This document shows, in pieces, positions 32,141 through 40,574 of a stretch of 44,742 nt of DNA. The notes beneath the pieces were generated by a model that had not been told where the DNA came from, ran no database searches, and saw nothing but the letters and a program-made list of their open reading frames with translations. The position numbers were made by a program, and so were the translations under genes. How positions within the stretch are numbered: the first letter of the stretch is position 1; every line of letters begins with the position of its first letter. The stretch comes from Glycomyces dulcitolivorans (GTDB lineage Bacteria; Actinomycetota; Actinomycetes; Mycobacteriales; Micromonosporaceae), in assembly GCF_003265355.1 (NCBI RefSeq), contig NZ_QFRW01000092.1:61961-106702 (forward strand), written 5' to 3'.

Positions 32141-32787
32141 CAGAGCGTCCACGCAGCGGTGACCGCGAGCCGCTCCTCCCAGCTGCGCACGCCGGCCCCG
32201 CCCGGCTCCCAGCGCTCGCAGAACTCGCGCAGTTCGGCGCAGCGTTCGAGCATGGCGGCGTGCCGCACGGGCCACTCCGGCACCGACTTGCCATAGGCCG
32301 CATGGAAGTCCGCGACGGCCTCGACCTCGCCGGGGTGGTGCATCCGCACGATCCACTCGCACCACGCCAGGTCGGCGAGCGGGTCGCCGAAGCGGGAGAA
32401 CTCCCAGTCCACGACCGCCGTCACCGCGAAGGCCTCCGGGTCGACGAGCACGTTGTTGGGGCCGAAGTCGCCGTGGACCAGCACGGTTCCCGGCGGCGCG
32501 GGCACGGCTTGAATCCGCCGCAGCACCTCGCCGCAAGCGCGAAGCACCGCCACCGCATGACCGGCCTCGATCAGCTCCTGACCCTGCACGCCCGCCACGA
32601 ACCCCATCTCCAGCGACCCGCCCTCGGAGCCGAGCACCGGCGGGACCGGCACGGCTCCCTGGAGCTCGGCGAGCGCCTGCCGCTCCCGGTCGCGCCGCGC
32701 CGCCGCGTCGGGGCCTTCATAGTGTTTGACCACGGTCCTGCCGTCGCCGACCGTGCGATTGGTGTACCCGTGTCGAAGTGGCTGCAT
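32140..32787 (-). CDS. aminoglycoside phosphotransferase (APH)-family kinase
   Basis: The 215-residue protein has a short N-lobe with the Lys of VVKHYEG, the catalytic loop VLVHGDFGPNNVLV (HGD..N) and the metal-binding VVDWEFSRFGDPLADLAW. This is the APH/choline kinase family. It is short compared with drug-modifying APH enzymes (about 260-300 residues), so it is more likely a small-molecule kinase of unknown substrate than a proven resistance enzyme. It stands between a terminator and a membrane-protein gene on the same strand, 48 bases apart. Confidence 0.88.
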   Translation of the reverse strand: MQPLRHGYTNRTVGDGRTVVKHYEGPDAAARRDRERQALAELQGAVPVPPVLGSEGGSLEMGFVAGVQGQELIEAGHAVAVLRACGEVLRRIQAVPAPPGTVLVHGDFGPNNVLVDPEAFAVTAVVDWEFSRFGDPLADLAWCEWIVRMHHPGEVEAVADFHAAYGKSVPEWPVRHAAMLERCAELREFCERWEPGGAGVRSWEERLAVTAAWTL

Positions 32788-32835
32788 CCCATCATCTTCA
32801 CGGCCTCGTCAAGCCGGTTCCGCGGCGTGGTGCTC

Positions 32836-33195
32836 TCAGGAAGGCGCCGCCTGGGCGAGGAAGTGGTTGAAGATGAGGATCACCTGGTCCAGGAACTTGA
32901 ATCCGGTCGGCGTGGCCGTGAAGGCGGTTTCGGTGCAGCCTGCGGCCATCGCCATCGAGGGGTCCGGGATCTCGGTGGTGGAGATGTTCGCCGCCACCAG
33001 TGCGAGCACGACGCACACCAGTCCGACGCGCGCCCACCAGGAGAACCCGCGCCGCTTGACCGTGAGCGCCAAGGTGAAAGCCGTGGCGATCATCAGCGCC
33101 CCCGACACCACCTTCCCGCCGCCGAGCAGGATCACGCCGCACGACGCGATGACGGCGACGCCCGTCCACATCGCCACTGTTCTGAAGGTGCTCAT
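32836..33195 (-). CDS. hypothetical membrane protein
   Basis: The 119-residue protein has three likely membrane helices (TVAMWTGVAVIASCGVILLGG, VVSGALMIATAFTLALTV and VGLVCVVLALVAANIST), then an extracytoplasmic tail of about 45 residues ending FNHFLAQAAPS with one Cys. No family is recognised. It lies on the same strand as the phosphotransferase gene and may share its transcript. The 134 bases upstream (33196-33329) hold nothing I can identify. Confidence 0.65.
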   Translation of the reverse strand: MSTFRTVAMWTGVAVIASCGVILLGGGKVVSGALMIATAFTLALTVKRRGFSWWARVGLVCVVLALVAANISTTEIPDPSMAMAAGCTETAFTATPTGFKFLDQVILIFNHFLAQAAPS

Positions 33196-33329
33196 CGGGT
33201 CTCGTCCTTCCGCCGCCGCAGGGAGGGGTTCCGTCCGGCAGGATCAGTACATCGCGCGGCCCGTTGCGGGAGCGTCAGCGGAAACGGCAATGCCGCGGCA
33301 GCATCCGGCCTCCTCCGGGTCGCGGCCGG

Positions 33330-33917
33330 CTATTGCTCGGCGGCCTCGCGGGCGGCGTGTTCGAGGCGGTCGCGGTAGTCGGCCCACCATGCTTCGCTGC
33401 TCTCGGGCAGGCCGTTGAAGTCGGGGCGCAGGCCGGTGGTGCCGTCGATGAGTTCGCGGATGATGTCGGCGTGGCCGCCGTGGCGGTTGGTCTCGCCGAT
33501 CATGAGGACGATCATCTGGTGGAGGGTGACGTCGGCGTTCTCGGCGGGCCACCAGGGGACGGTGCCGGGGGCGTCGAGGTCGAGGGCGTCGATCACGGCG
33601 TCGGCGTGGGCCCAGACGCGGCGGTAGAAGCCGGTGATGGCTGCACTGGACTCGCCGGGCCGGGCCCACATGTCGGTGTTGGGCTCGTCCGGGTCGTCAT
33701 CGAACCAGGGAGGCGGGTCCGCGATGGGGCGGCCGAGGACCTCGCCCAAGTAGCCCGCCTCGATGCCGCCGACGTGCTTGACCAGGCCGAGGAGGTTGGT
33801 GCCGGTCGGGGTCATGGGGCGGCGCAGGTCGTATTCGCCCAGGCCGTCGAGTTTCCACAGGAGGCTCTCGCGGGCGCCTCGCAGATCGTGGTGCAGGCGG
33901 GTCTTGGTGTCGGTCAT
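33330..33917 (-). CDS. DinB-like (DUF664) four-helix-bundle protein
   Basis: The 195-residue protein begins MTDTKTRLHHDLRGARESLLWKLDGLGEYDLRRPMTPTGTNLLGLVKHVGGIEAGYLG, the usual start of actinobacterial DinB/DUF664 proteins. The metal-binding histidines are in LVKHVGG and GETNRHGGHAD. Relatives use metal and sometimes mycothiol as thiol cofactor (transferase or isomerase activity); a role here cannot be named. The start at 33917 is chosen because earlier residues from a longer frame are low-complexity. It lies between the regulator gene at 33994 and the membrane-protein gene at 32836, all on the minus strand. Confidence 0.86.
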   Translation of the reverse strand: MTDTKTRLHHDLRGARESLLWKLDGLGEYDLRRPMTPTGTNLLGLVKHVGGIEAGYLGEVLGRPIADPPPWFDDDPDEPNTDMWARPGESSAAITGFYRRVWAHADAVIDALDLDAPGTVPWWPAENADVTLHQMIVLMIGETNRHGGHADIIRELIDGTTGLRPDFNGLPESSEAWWADYRDRLEHAAREAAEQ

Positions 33918-33993
33918 GCCCGCGATGGTGCCACCGAGGTCCGACATCGAGCTTGCGGAACAGCGCTCGGTGGGCTCGACCGGACCGGTGGGG

Positions 33994-36525
33994 TCAGGCC
34001 GGTTCGGCGTCGAGGGCGGCGAGCTTGTCGCGGAGTTCGGAGGTGTCGGAGTACTCCAGGTCGGCGTAGATCGCAAGCGCCTGCTGCCAGGCGGCGCGGG
34101 CGGCGTCGGGGTCTCCGGTGGCGTGGTGAAGGTCGCCCAGGGAATCGAGGGTCTCGCCCTCGTGCAGGTGCTGGCCGAGTTCCCGCTGGCGGTCGAGGGC
34201 TCGCCGGTAGTAGCGGCGGGACCGCTCGTGGTCGCCGAGCTGGTGGTGGATGAAGGCGAGGCTGGTCCAGTTGTCCGCCTCCATACTGGAGCGGACGCCG
34301 GATTCCAGTGCCTTGCAGGCGTCGAGCGCCCGGCTGCAGAAGTCGAGCGCTGCGGTGTACTCGCCGACGCGGGCGAGGCACCAGCCCACCACGCCCAGGC
34401 CGCGGGCCACGCCGATCTCGCTGCCCGCGGCCCGGAACAGGTCGAGGAACCGCCGGGCGTGGTCGAGCGCCCCGCGGTAGTCCCGCCGCTGGGCGGCTTG
34501 GACGGCCAGGCTGTTGTACGTGGCCGCCTGGCCGACGAGGTCGCCCGCTTCGATCGACAGCTCCAGCGACCGGTCCAGATGCGCGCGGCTTTCGTCGAAC
34601 CGGCCGAGCCGGGTGTTGCTCCATGCCAGGAGGCGGTGCGAGTGGGCCTGCGCGGCCGGTTCGCCCAGCCGCGCCGCCGCCGCCAGGGCGGTGTGCTGGA
34701 GGGCGATGTGGTCGCGGAGGTACCCGCGCACGTTGAAGAACCCGAACAGCGACCAGGCCGACTGCCAGACCCGGGCGTCGAACTCCCCGGCGGCCTGGTT
34801 GAGCGCGGTGGCGATCATGCCCGGGAACTCCGCTTCGAACCAGGCCAGCGCCGCGTCCCGCTCGGTGAAGGCCACGGGGTCGCTGCCCGGGGCCGCTTCG
34901 CCGAGCGGGATCGCCAGCTGGTGCGTACTCGGTTGCAGCAGTAGCGCCGCCGGGTACGCGGTGTGCACGTAGTGGTCGAGCAGCCGCCCCATCGCCTCGC
35001 GCCGCTCGGCGGCGGTGTCGGCGCGGTCCGCCAGCGCCGCGGCGTGGTCGCGCAGGAGGTCGTGGAACGAGAAGCGGCCCCGGTCGTCCTCGGCGAGGAG
35101 GTTCGCCCGCGTCAGCTCCATCAGCGCGGCCCGGGTCTCGTCGCGGCCCAGGCCGGTGAGGGCGGCGGCCAGGGCGGTCGTGGCGTCGGCGCCGGCGTAC
35201 AGGCCGAGCAGCCGGTACGTCCGCTGCGCGGCCCCGGTGAGGTGCCGGTAGGACCAGCCCAGCGCCGCGGCGACCGAAGTGGACGGATCGGTCGGGCCGA
35301 CGTTCAAGTGGCCGAGCGGGTCTCCGGCCAGGGTCCGGGCGTACTCGCCGATCGAGGCCGAACGCGCGTGGTGGGTGAGGTAGTTGGCCGCCGCGATGTG
35401 GATCGCCAGCGGCAGGCGGCCGCAGGCGGCGGTGAACGCCGCGATCTCCTCCTCCTTGGCGCCCTTGACGGTCAGGCGCCCCAGCAGGTTCCGCAGCAGC
35501 GACGCGGCCTCGGCCGCGGTGAGGGTGTCGAGCGCGAGGCCCGTGATCCCGGAGTGCGTGGCGTGGAGTCCGTCGAGCCGGTTGCGGCTGGTGACGACCA
35601 CCAGGCAGTCGGCCTCCTCGGGCAGGAGCGGGCGGACCTGGGGTTCGGCGTGGGCGTTGTCGAGCACGATCAAGAGCCGCCTGCCCTTGAGTGCCTCCCG
35701 GTACCGCCCGGCGAGCGCGTCGAGCTCGGTGGGCACGGCTTTCGGATCGACGCCGAGCTGCTCCAGGAGTCGCGTCAGCGCCTGCTCGGGACTGGTCGGC
35801 GGCACCTCGGCGTAGCCGTTGAGATTGACGTACAGGCACCCGTCGGTGAACCGCGCCCTGACGGCCCGGCTGCGGGCCCAGTGGACGGCGAGCGCGGTCT
35901 TGCCGACCCCGCCGATGCCGGTGAGCGCGGAGATGACCACGGCCCTGCCGCGGCCGTGTTCGCGCAGCAGCCGGTCGAGGCGCCGCAGCTCCTCGTTCCG
36001 GCCGGTGAACGCGCGGTCGTCGGCGGGCAGGGCGCGGGCGGGCCAGTCCGCGGCGGGCGGGGCGGCCTTGAGGGAGGTGCCGGTGAGGCGGCGGCGGACT
36101 TCGTCGAGCTGGACGCGCTGGCGCAGGCTCAGTCCGAGGCGGGGGTTGCTCAGGAGCAGGTCGAACCGGTCGGGCTTGTCCCCGGCCGGGGGCCGGGGGA
36201 GGTGCTCGCCCTTGATCCAGTAGTAGACCGTCACCCGGCTGACATCCTCAGTGGACTCAGCGATCTCCCGGACGGTGCAGCCGGAGTCGGCGATGCGCGC
36301 CCGCAGCCACCCGCCGAGCTTCGCGGCGGTGTCGAGGTGGGCGAACTCGCCGCCGTCGTCCTCGACGGGGTGGCCGGCGAGCCAGGCGCGCACGGTCTCC
36401 TCGCCCACGCCCAGCTCGCGGGCGGTCTCGGCGACGGTCCGGCCGGTGTCGGCGAGGTGCACGGCCAGCCACGAGGAGAGCTTCGCGACGGTGTCGGGGC
36501 CGGGCGGGCGCGGATTCGAGGTCAC
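33994..36525 (-). CDS. tandem-HTH NB-ARC-TPR (STAND) regulator
   Basis: The 843-residue protein starts at GTG 36525, with GGAGG 7 bases upstream. Residues 1-110 hold two consecutive helix-turn-helices: VAETARELGVGEETVRAWLAG and VREIAESTEDVSRVTVYYWIKG. Next comes an NB-ARC NTPase with the P-loop ISALTGIGGVGKTAL, Walker B LLIVLDNA, and VVTSRNRL. A winged-helix region and TPR repeats follow (for example QAATYNSLAVQAAQRRDYRGALDHA, ADNWTSLAFIHHQLGDHERSRRYYRRALDRQ), ending EYSDTSELRDKLAALD. It has no SARP BTAD domain. STAND regulators bind an effector through the repeats and oligomerise with ATP. A divergent gene for a small repeat peptide and a tandem 10-bp DNA repeat lie just upstream. TPR proteins are known peptide receptors. 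Confidence 0.92.
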   Translation of the reverse strand: MTSNPRPPGPDTVAKLSSWLAVHLADTGRTVAETARELGVGEETVRAWLAGHPVEDDGGEFAHLDTAAKLGGWLRARIADSGCTVREIAESTEDVSRVTVYYWIKGEHLPRPPAGDKPDRFDLLLSNPRLGLSLRQRVQLDEVRRRLTGTSLKAAPPAADWPARALPADDRAFTGRNEELRRLDRLLREHGRGRAVVISALTGIGGVGKTALAVHWARSRAVRARFTDGCLYVNLNGYAEVPPTSPEQALTRLLEQLGVDPKAVPTELDALAGRYREALKGRRLLIVLDNAHAEPQVRPLLPEEADCLVVVTSRNRLDGLHATHSGITGLALDTLTAAEAASLLRNLLGRLTVKGAKEEEIAAFTAACGRLPLAIHIAAANYLTHHARSASIGEYARTLAGDPLGHLNVGPTDPSTSVAAALGWSYRHLTGAAQRTYRLLGLYAGADATTALAAALTGLGRDETRAALMELTRANLLAEDDRGRFSFHDLLRDHAAALADRADTAAERREAMGRLLDHYVHTAYPAALLLQPSTHQLAIPLGEAAPGSDPVAFTERDAALAWFEAEFPGMIATALNQAAGEFDARVWQSAWSLFGFFNVRGYLRDHIALQHTALAAAARLGEPAAQAHSHRLLAWSNTRLGRFDESRAHLDRSLELSIEAGDLVGQAATYNSLAVQAAQRRDYRGALDHARRFLDLFRAAGSEIGVARGLGVVGWCLARVGEYTAALDFCSRALDACKALESGVRSSMEADNWTSLAFIHHQLGDHERSRRYYRRALDRQRELGQHLHEGETLDSLGDLHHATGDPDAARAAWQQALAIYADLEYSDTSELRDKLAALDAEPA

Positions 36526-36570
36526 GGGTCTGCCTCCACTGGGGGTGGTCGGCCGGGGTGCCGAGGAGCG

Positions 36571-36590
36571 GTTCAACGGAGTTCAACGGA
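36571..36590. repeat. tandem 10-bp direct repeat between the STAND regulator and peptide genes
   Basis: GTTCAACGGA occurs twice in direct succession. The repeat is 46 bases before the regulator's GTG and 90 bases before the peptide's ATG. One helical turn per unit puts both on the same DNA face, suiting a protein with two HTH domains. GTTCAAC also resembles the GTTCACC unit of streptomycete PHO/AfsR boxes, but the period there is 11. Confidence 0.6.
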
Positions 36591-36680
36591 CTCTACTCGC
36601 GAACGCCCGCAGGGGATTCAATGGCGAAGCACTTGCCGGGGATTCCTCGGGACCGAATCGAACGCGAGAGGGGAGAAGTT

Positions 36681-36767
36681 ATGACGAACAACGTCAACGG
36701 GCAGCGCGACAGCGCCTGGCGGCAGCGTGACAGCGCTTGGAAGCAGCGCGACAGCGCCTGGCGCTAA
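36681..36767 (+). CDS. 28-residue peptide with three QRDSAW heptad repeats
   Basis: An ATG with AGGGGAGA a few bases upstream opens a 28-codon frame. The product is MTNNVNG followed by three heptads, QRDSAWR, QRDSAWK and QRDSAWR, with the stop straight after (exactly four times seven residues). The DNA units (36702-36722, 36723-36743, 36744-36764) differ at a few bases, nearly all synonymous (CGC/CGT, GCC/GCT, CGG/CGC), plus one Arg-to-Lys change, so the peptide looks to be under selection. There is no signal peptide. A strong terminator follows. It is divergent from the STAND regulator. It could be a signal/effector peptide for that TPR protein or a ribosomal-peptide precursor, though no modifying enzyme is adjacent. 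I do not recognise a family. Confidence 0.65.
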   Translation: MTNNVNGQRDSAWRQRDSAWKQRDSAWR

Positions 36768-36801
36768 CGCCCCCGCTCTCCGAGCGGACTGCAATGGCGG
36801 T

Positions 36802-36826
36802 GGCCGGGACCCGACGGGTCCCGGCC
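36802..36826. terminator. hairpin terminator between the peptide gene and the response-regulator gene
   Basis: A perfect 11-bp stem GGCCGGGACCC/GGGTCCCGGCC with a GAC loop stands 34 bases after the peptide stop and 9 bases before the end of the convergent response-regulator gene. It probably serves both. Confidence 0.75.
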
Positions 36827-36835
36827 CCTTCGCGT

Positions 36836-37513
36836 TCAGCCCCGCACGAGCGTGTACTGGACCTCCGGCCGCCCGACGCTCCCGTAGTTCGGGCGGCGCT
36901 GGGCCAGGCCGTTGTCGGCCAGGTATTCCAGGTATCTGCGGGCGGTGACGCGGGCGATGCCGACCGCCGTGGCGATCGCCGCCGCCGACAGCCCCTCGGT
37001 CGCCTCGTCGAGCGCCGCCGTGATCGCGTCCAGTGTGGAGGCGCTGAGGCCCTTCGGCAGCGGCCCCGCGCCGGGCGTGCGCAGCTCCGAGAGCATCCGG
37101 TCCACGTCGGTCTGGCCCCCGACCTCCCCGGGGCCGCCCACCTGCTCGCGCCAGGTCCGGTACGTCTCCAGCTTCCCGCGCAGCGTCGCGAACGTGAACG
37201 GCTTGAGCAGGTACTGCATGACCCCCGAGGAGACCGCCGCGCGCACCTCCGACAGGTCGCGGGCCGAGGTCACGGCGATGACGTCGACCGGCGCGCGGGC
37301 CGCCCGCAGGGCCGCGCACACCGTGAGGCCGTGCGTGTCCGGCAGGTAGAAGTCGAGCAGGACCAGGTCCACGGGGTTCTTGGCGCAGAAGCGGATCGCG
37401 TCGTTGCCCGCGTGGACGACCCCGGCCACCGTGAACCCGGCGACGCGCTCGACATAGGCCCGGTGGGCCTCGGCGGCCACCGGGTCGTCCTCGACCACCA
37501 GTACGCGGATCAT
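36836..37513 (-). CDS. CitB/DcuR-family response regulator
   Basis: The 225-residue protein has a receiver domain (IRVLVVEDDPVAAEAHRAYVE, phosphoacceptor Asp54 in VLLDFYLPDTHGLTV, VTSARD, KPFTF). A C-terminal helix-turn-helix (ALDEATEGLSAAAIATAVGIARVTARRYLEYL) is like DcuR/CitB/DctR. Its ATG overlaps the kinase stop by four bases, so translation is coupled. With the kinase it forms a carboxylate-sensing two-component system. The dicarboxylate carrier gene at 39203, divergent from the kinase gene, is the obvious target. Confidence 0.93.
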   Translation of the reverse strand: MIRVLVVEDDPVAAEAHRAYVERVAGFTVAGVVHAGNDAIRFCAKNPVDLVLLDFYLPDTHGLTVCAALRAARAPVDVIAVTSARDLSEVRAAVSSGVMQYLLKPFTFATLRGKLETYRTWREQVGGPGEVGGQTDVDRMLSELRTPGAGPLPKGLSASTLDAITAALDEATEGLSAAAIATAVGIARVTARRYLEYLADNGLAQRRPNYGSVGRPEVQYTLVRG

Positions 37514-39108
37514 CGGACCGACGATATAGGGAGCCGGACCGTGAACACGGCGCCGCCATCGTTCGCGACGTCGATCGCCCCGTGGTTGCGGCGCACCGCC
37601 TGCCCCACGAGCGCCAAGCCGAGGCCGCGCCCGGCCTCGCCGTCCGGTTTCGTCGACCAGCCGCGGCGGAAGATGTCCGCGTCCTCGTCCACCCCGGGAC
37701 CGGAGTCCGCGACCCGCACGAACAGCCCGTCGGCCTCCGACCGCACCGTCACCCGCACCTTCGGCGACCGCTCGGCCGCGTTGTCGACGGCCGCGTCCAG
37801 GGCGTTGTCGATGAGGTTCCCCAGGATCGTGATCAGGTCCCGCGAGTCGACGTCCTCGGCGGCCTCCTGCATCGCCGTGTCGGCCGTCAGCTCCAGCTCC
37901 ACCCCGCGCTCGCTCGCCTCGCTCAGCTTGCCCAGCAGCAAAGCGGCCAGCACCGGCTCGGTCACCGAGCCCACGACCCGGTCGGTGAGCTGCTGCGCCG
38001 TCTCCAGCTCCGCCGTCGCCAACTCGACGGCCCGGTCGGTCCGGCCCAGCTCGATCAGCGAGATCACCGCGTGCAGCCGGTTCGCGGACTCGTGCGCCTG
38101 CGACCGCAGCGACTCGGCGAACCCGCGCACCGTGTCCAGCTCCCCGGTCAGGTTCTGGAGGTCGGTGTGGTCCCGCAGCGTCACCACGTTCCCCATCGAC
38201 CTGCCCCGCGACTCCACCGGCATCGTGTTCACCAGCAGCAGCCGCGTGTCCGTCAGGTGCAGCTCGTCGCTGCGCGGCTCGTCCGCCGTCAGCGCCGCCG
38301 CCAGGTCCGCGGCCAGGTCCAGGTCCGCCACGGCCGCGCCCTTGACGTCCGCGGGCAGCCGCAGCAGGTCCCGCGCCGCGTCGTTGCACAGCGCGATCCG
38401 CCCGTCCCGGCCCACCAGGACGAGTCCTTCGCGGACCGAATGCAGGATCGCCTGGTAGTACTCGAACATGTCCCGCAGCTCCGCCGGCGCGACCCCGCGC
38501 GTCTGGCGCCGCAGCCGGTCGCTCACCAGGTAGCTCCCCGCCACGCCCACCACGAACACGCCGACCGCGACGCCCGCCAGCGGCAGCAGCCGCTCGTTCA
38601 GCTCGTCCGAGATCGCCTCGATCGTGATCCCCACGGCCACCAGCGCCACGACCTTGCCGTTGATCCCGAACACCGGCACCACCGCGCGCATCGACGGCCC
38701 TAGCGTCCCCGTGTACGTCTCCGTGAACGCCTGGCCCGCAAGGGCCTTCGCGGTGTTCCCGATGAACTCCTTCCCGATCTGGTCCGGATCGGGATGCGTG
38801 TACCGGATGCCCTCCGGGCTCATGATCGTGATGAAGTCGACCCCCGTGTCGGCCCGCACCCGCTCGGCGAACGGCTGCAACTCCGCACTCGGATCGGCCG
38901 TCTCCAGCGCCGCCTCCACGCTCGGCGAATCCGCCACGGTCTCGGCCACCGCCAGGACCTCCTCGCGCGCGTTGTCGTCGGTCGCCCGGCCCGCGTCCAC
39001 GTACGCCAGCACCGCCCCGGCGCCCACGAGCAGGCCGACCAGGACGAGTTGCAGCACCAGCAGCTGCCGGGCCAGGGGCCACGGTTTGGTCACGACACAT
39101 TTGATCAC
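37510..39108 (-). CDS. CitA/DcuS-family sensor histidine kinase
   Basis: The 532-residue kinase has an N-terminal helix (LVLQLVLVGLLVGAGAVLAY) and an extracytoplasmic single-Cache sensor (about 40-170) with IRYTHPDPDQIGKEFIG, as in citrate/fumarate sensors. A second helix (LAGVAVGVFVVGVAGSYLV), a PAS domain (about 220-320) and the dimerisation box SQAHESANRLHAVISLIELG (phospho-His near 339) follow. The ATPase has NLIDNALDAA, DSGPGV and GRGLGLALV. The length is normal. The start is GTG at 39108 with poor SD spacing; a GTG at 39093 is an alternative. Ligand is probably a C4-dicarboxylate or citrate, inferred from the family and the divergent dctA gene. Confidence 0.93.
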   Translation of the reverse strand: MIKCVVTKPWPLARQLLVLQLVLVGLLVGAGAVLAYVDAGRATDDNAREEVLAVAETVADSPSVEAALETADPSAELQPFAERVRADTGVDFITIMSPEGIRYTHPDPDQIGKEFIGNTAKALAGQAFTETYTGTLGPSMRAVVPVFGINGKVVALVAVGITIEAISDELNERLLPLAGVAVGVFVVGVAGSYLVSDRLRRQTRGVAPAELRDMFEYYQAILHSVREGLVLVGRDGRIALCNDAARDLLRLPADVKGAAVADLDLAADLAAALTADEPRSDELHLTDTRLLLVNTMPVESRGRSMGNVVTLRDHTDLQNLTGELDTVRGFAESLRSQAHESANRLHAVISLIELGRTDRAVELATAELETAQQLTDRVVGSVTEPVLAALLLGKLSEASERGVELELTADTAMQEAAEDVDSRDLITILGNLIDNALDAAVDNAAERSPKVRVTVRSEADGLFVRVADSGPGVDEDADIFRRGWSTKPDGEAGRGLGLALVGQAVRRNHGAIDVANDGGAVFTVRLPISSVR

Positions 39109-39114
39109 GTCCCG

Positions 39115-39142
39115 TTGACGCGACCGAAATGAACTTAATAGT
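39115..39142 (+). promoter_or_regulatory. candidate promoter of the dicarboxylate carrier gene
   Basis: TTGACG (39115-39120), a 16-base spacer and AATAGT (39137-39142) lie about 60 bases before the ATG, in an AT-rich patch of the 94-base divergent region. Downstream, CAAGCGCTTG at 39154-39163 is a perfect palindrome that may bind a regulator. Moderate evidence only. Confidence 0.35.
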
Positions 39143-39202
39143 GACTCGCTTCACAAGCGCTTGGACACTTACGTCAAACTCCCCGTGAACTAGGAGACAA
39201 CG

Positions 39203-40561
39203 ATGTCCACCGCGCCACCCCCGAAGCGACGCGATCGCACCCACTACCTCTACCTCGCCGTGATCGTCGCCGTCCTCCTCGGCATCGCGGTCGGCTTCGC
39301 GTTCCCCGAGTTCGCCAAGCAGCTCAAGCCCCTCGGCACCGGCTTCGTGGCCCTCATCAAGATGATGATCGTCCCGATCATCTTCTGCACCATCGTCCTG
39401 GGGATCGGGTCGGTGGCCAAGGCCGCGAAGGTCGGCAAGGTCGGGCTCATCGCCCTCGGCTACTTCCTGCTCATGTCGACGTTCGCGCTGGCGATCGGCC
39501 TGGTCGTCGGCAACATCCTGCACCCGGGCTCGGGCATGAACCTCGACCCGACCGCCGCGGCGACCGCGCAGGAGACGGCCTCCGAGGCCGGAGGCGGCGG
39601 CACCGTCGAGTTCCTGCTCGGGATCATCCCCGAGAGCATGGTCTCGGCGTTCACCTCCGGCTCGGTACTCCAGGCGCTCCTGGTCGCGCTGCTCACCGGC
39701 TTCGCGCTCCAGAAGATGGGCCGCACGGGCGAGCCGATCCTGGTCGGCATCGGGCACCTCCAGCGCCTCGTCTTCCGCATCCTCGCCATGATCATGTGGG
39801 CCGCGCCGATCGGCGCGTTCGGCGCGATCGCGGCCGTGGTCGGCGAGACCGGCTGGGACGCGCTCAAGAGCCTGGCGGTCATCATGATCGGGTTCTACGC
39901 GACCTGCCTGCTGTTCGTGTTCTGCGTCCTGGGCGCGGTCCTGTGGCTCGCGGCCCGCGTCAACATCTTCCAGCTGCTGCGCTACCTCGGCCGGGAGTTC
40001 CTGCTCATCGTCTCCACCTCGTCCTCGGAGTCGGCGCTGCCGCGGCTCATCGCCAAGATGGAGCACCTCGGGGTGAGCAAGCCCGTCGTCGGCATCACCG
40101 TCCCGACCGGCTACTCGTTCAACCTCGACGGCACCGCGATCTACCTGACGATGGCGACGCTGTTCATCGCCACCGCGCAGGGCGACTCGCTCAGCCTCGG
40201 CGAGCAGATCTCCCTGCTGGTCTTCATGATCATCGCCTCCAAGGGCGCGGCCGGGGTCTCCGGCGCCGGCATCGCGACCCTCGCGGGCGGGCTCCAGTCG
40301 CACCGCCCCGAGCTGGTCGACGGCGTCGGGTTCATCCTCGGCATCGACCGGTTCATGTCCGAGGCCCGCGCGCTCACCAACTTCGCCGGGAACGCCGTCG
40401 CCACGGTCCTCATCGGCACCTGGACCAAGGAGTTCGACCGCGACCAGGCCACGCGCGTCTTTGCCGGGCAGGAGCCGTTCAACGAGGCCACGCTCGTCGA
40501 CGACCACGAACCGGCGGACGTCCCCGAGCAGCCCAAGGACAAGCAGCTCGAACCCGTCTAG
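39203..40561 (+). CDS. dctA: DctA-type dicarboxylate:cation symporter (DAACS family)
   Basis: The 452-residue carrier has about eight membrane helices and two hairpin loops. It carries the signature STSSSESALPRLIAKMEHLG and the transport motif GITVPTGYSFNLDGTAIYLTMATLFIA, close to bacterial DctA, as is KMMIVPIIFCTIVLGIGS near the N-terminus. It should import C4-dicarboxylates (succinate, fumarate, malate) with protons or sodium. AGGAGAC lies just before the ATG. It is divergent from a CitAB/DcuSR-like system, the usual regulatory arrangement, and ends at a strong terminator. Confidence 0.94.
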   Translation: MSTAPPPKRRDRTHYLYLAVIVAVLLGIAVGFAFPEFAKQLKPLGTGFVALIKMMIVPIIFCTIVLGIGSVAKAAKVGKVGLIALGYFLLMSTFALAIGLVVGNILHPGSGMNLDPTAAATAQETASEAGGGGTVEFLLGIIPESMVSAFTSGSVLQALLVALLTGFALQKMGRTGEPILVGIGHLQRLVFRILAMIMWAAPIGAFGAIAAVVGETGWDALKSLAVIMIGFYATCLLFVFCVLGAVLWLAARVNIFQLLRYLGREFLLIVSTSSSESALPRLIAKMEHLGVSKPVVGITVPTGYSFNLDGTAIYLTMATLFIATAQGDSLSLGEQISLLVFMIIASKGAAGVSGAGIATLAGGLQSHRPELVDGVGFILGIDRFMSEARALTNFAGNAVATVLIGTWTKEFDRDQATRVFAGQEPFNEATLVDDHEPADVPEQPKDKQLEPV

Positions 40562-40574
40562 CCCCGGGCTTCCG

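Noticed and set aside
32140-32787. Aminoglycoside resistance gene
   Set aside because: The APH fold is clear but the protein is short and the family includes many metabolic kinases, so resistance is not supported.
36702-36764. Reading the three 21-base units as a minisatellite or CRISPR-like repeat
   Set aside because: There are no spacers, the units are in frame with an ATG and SD, and the differences are mostly synonymous.
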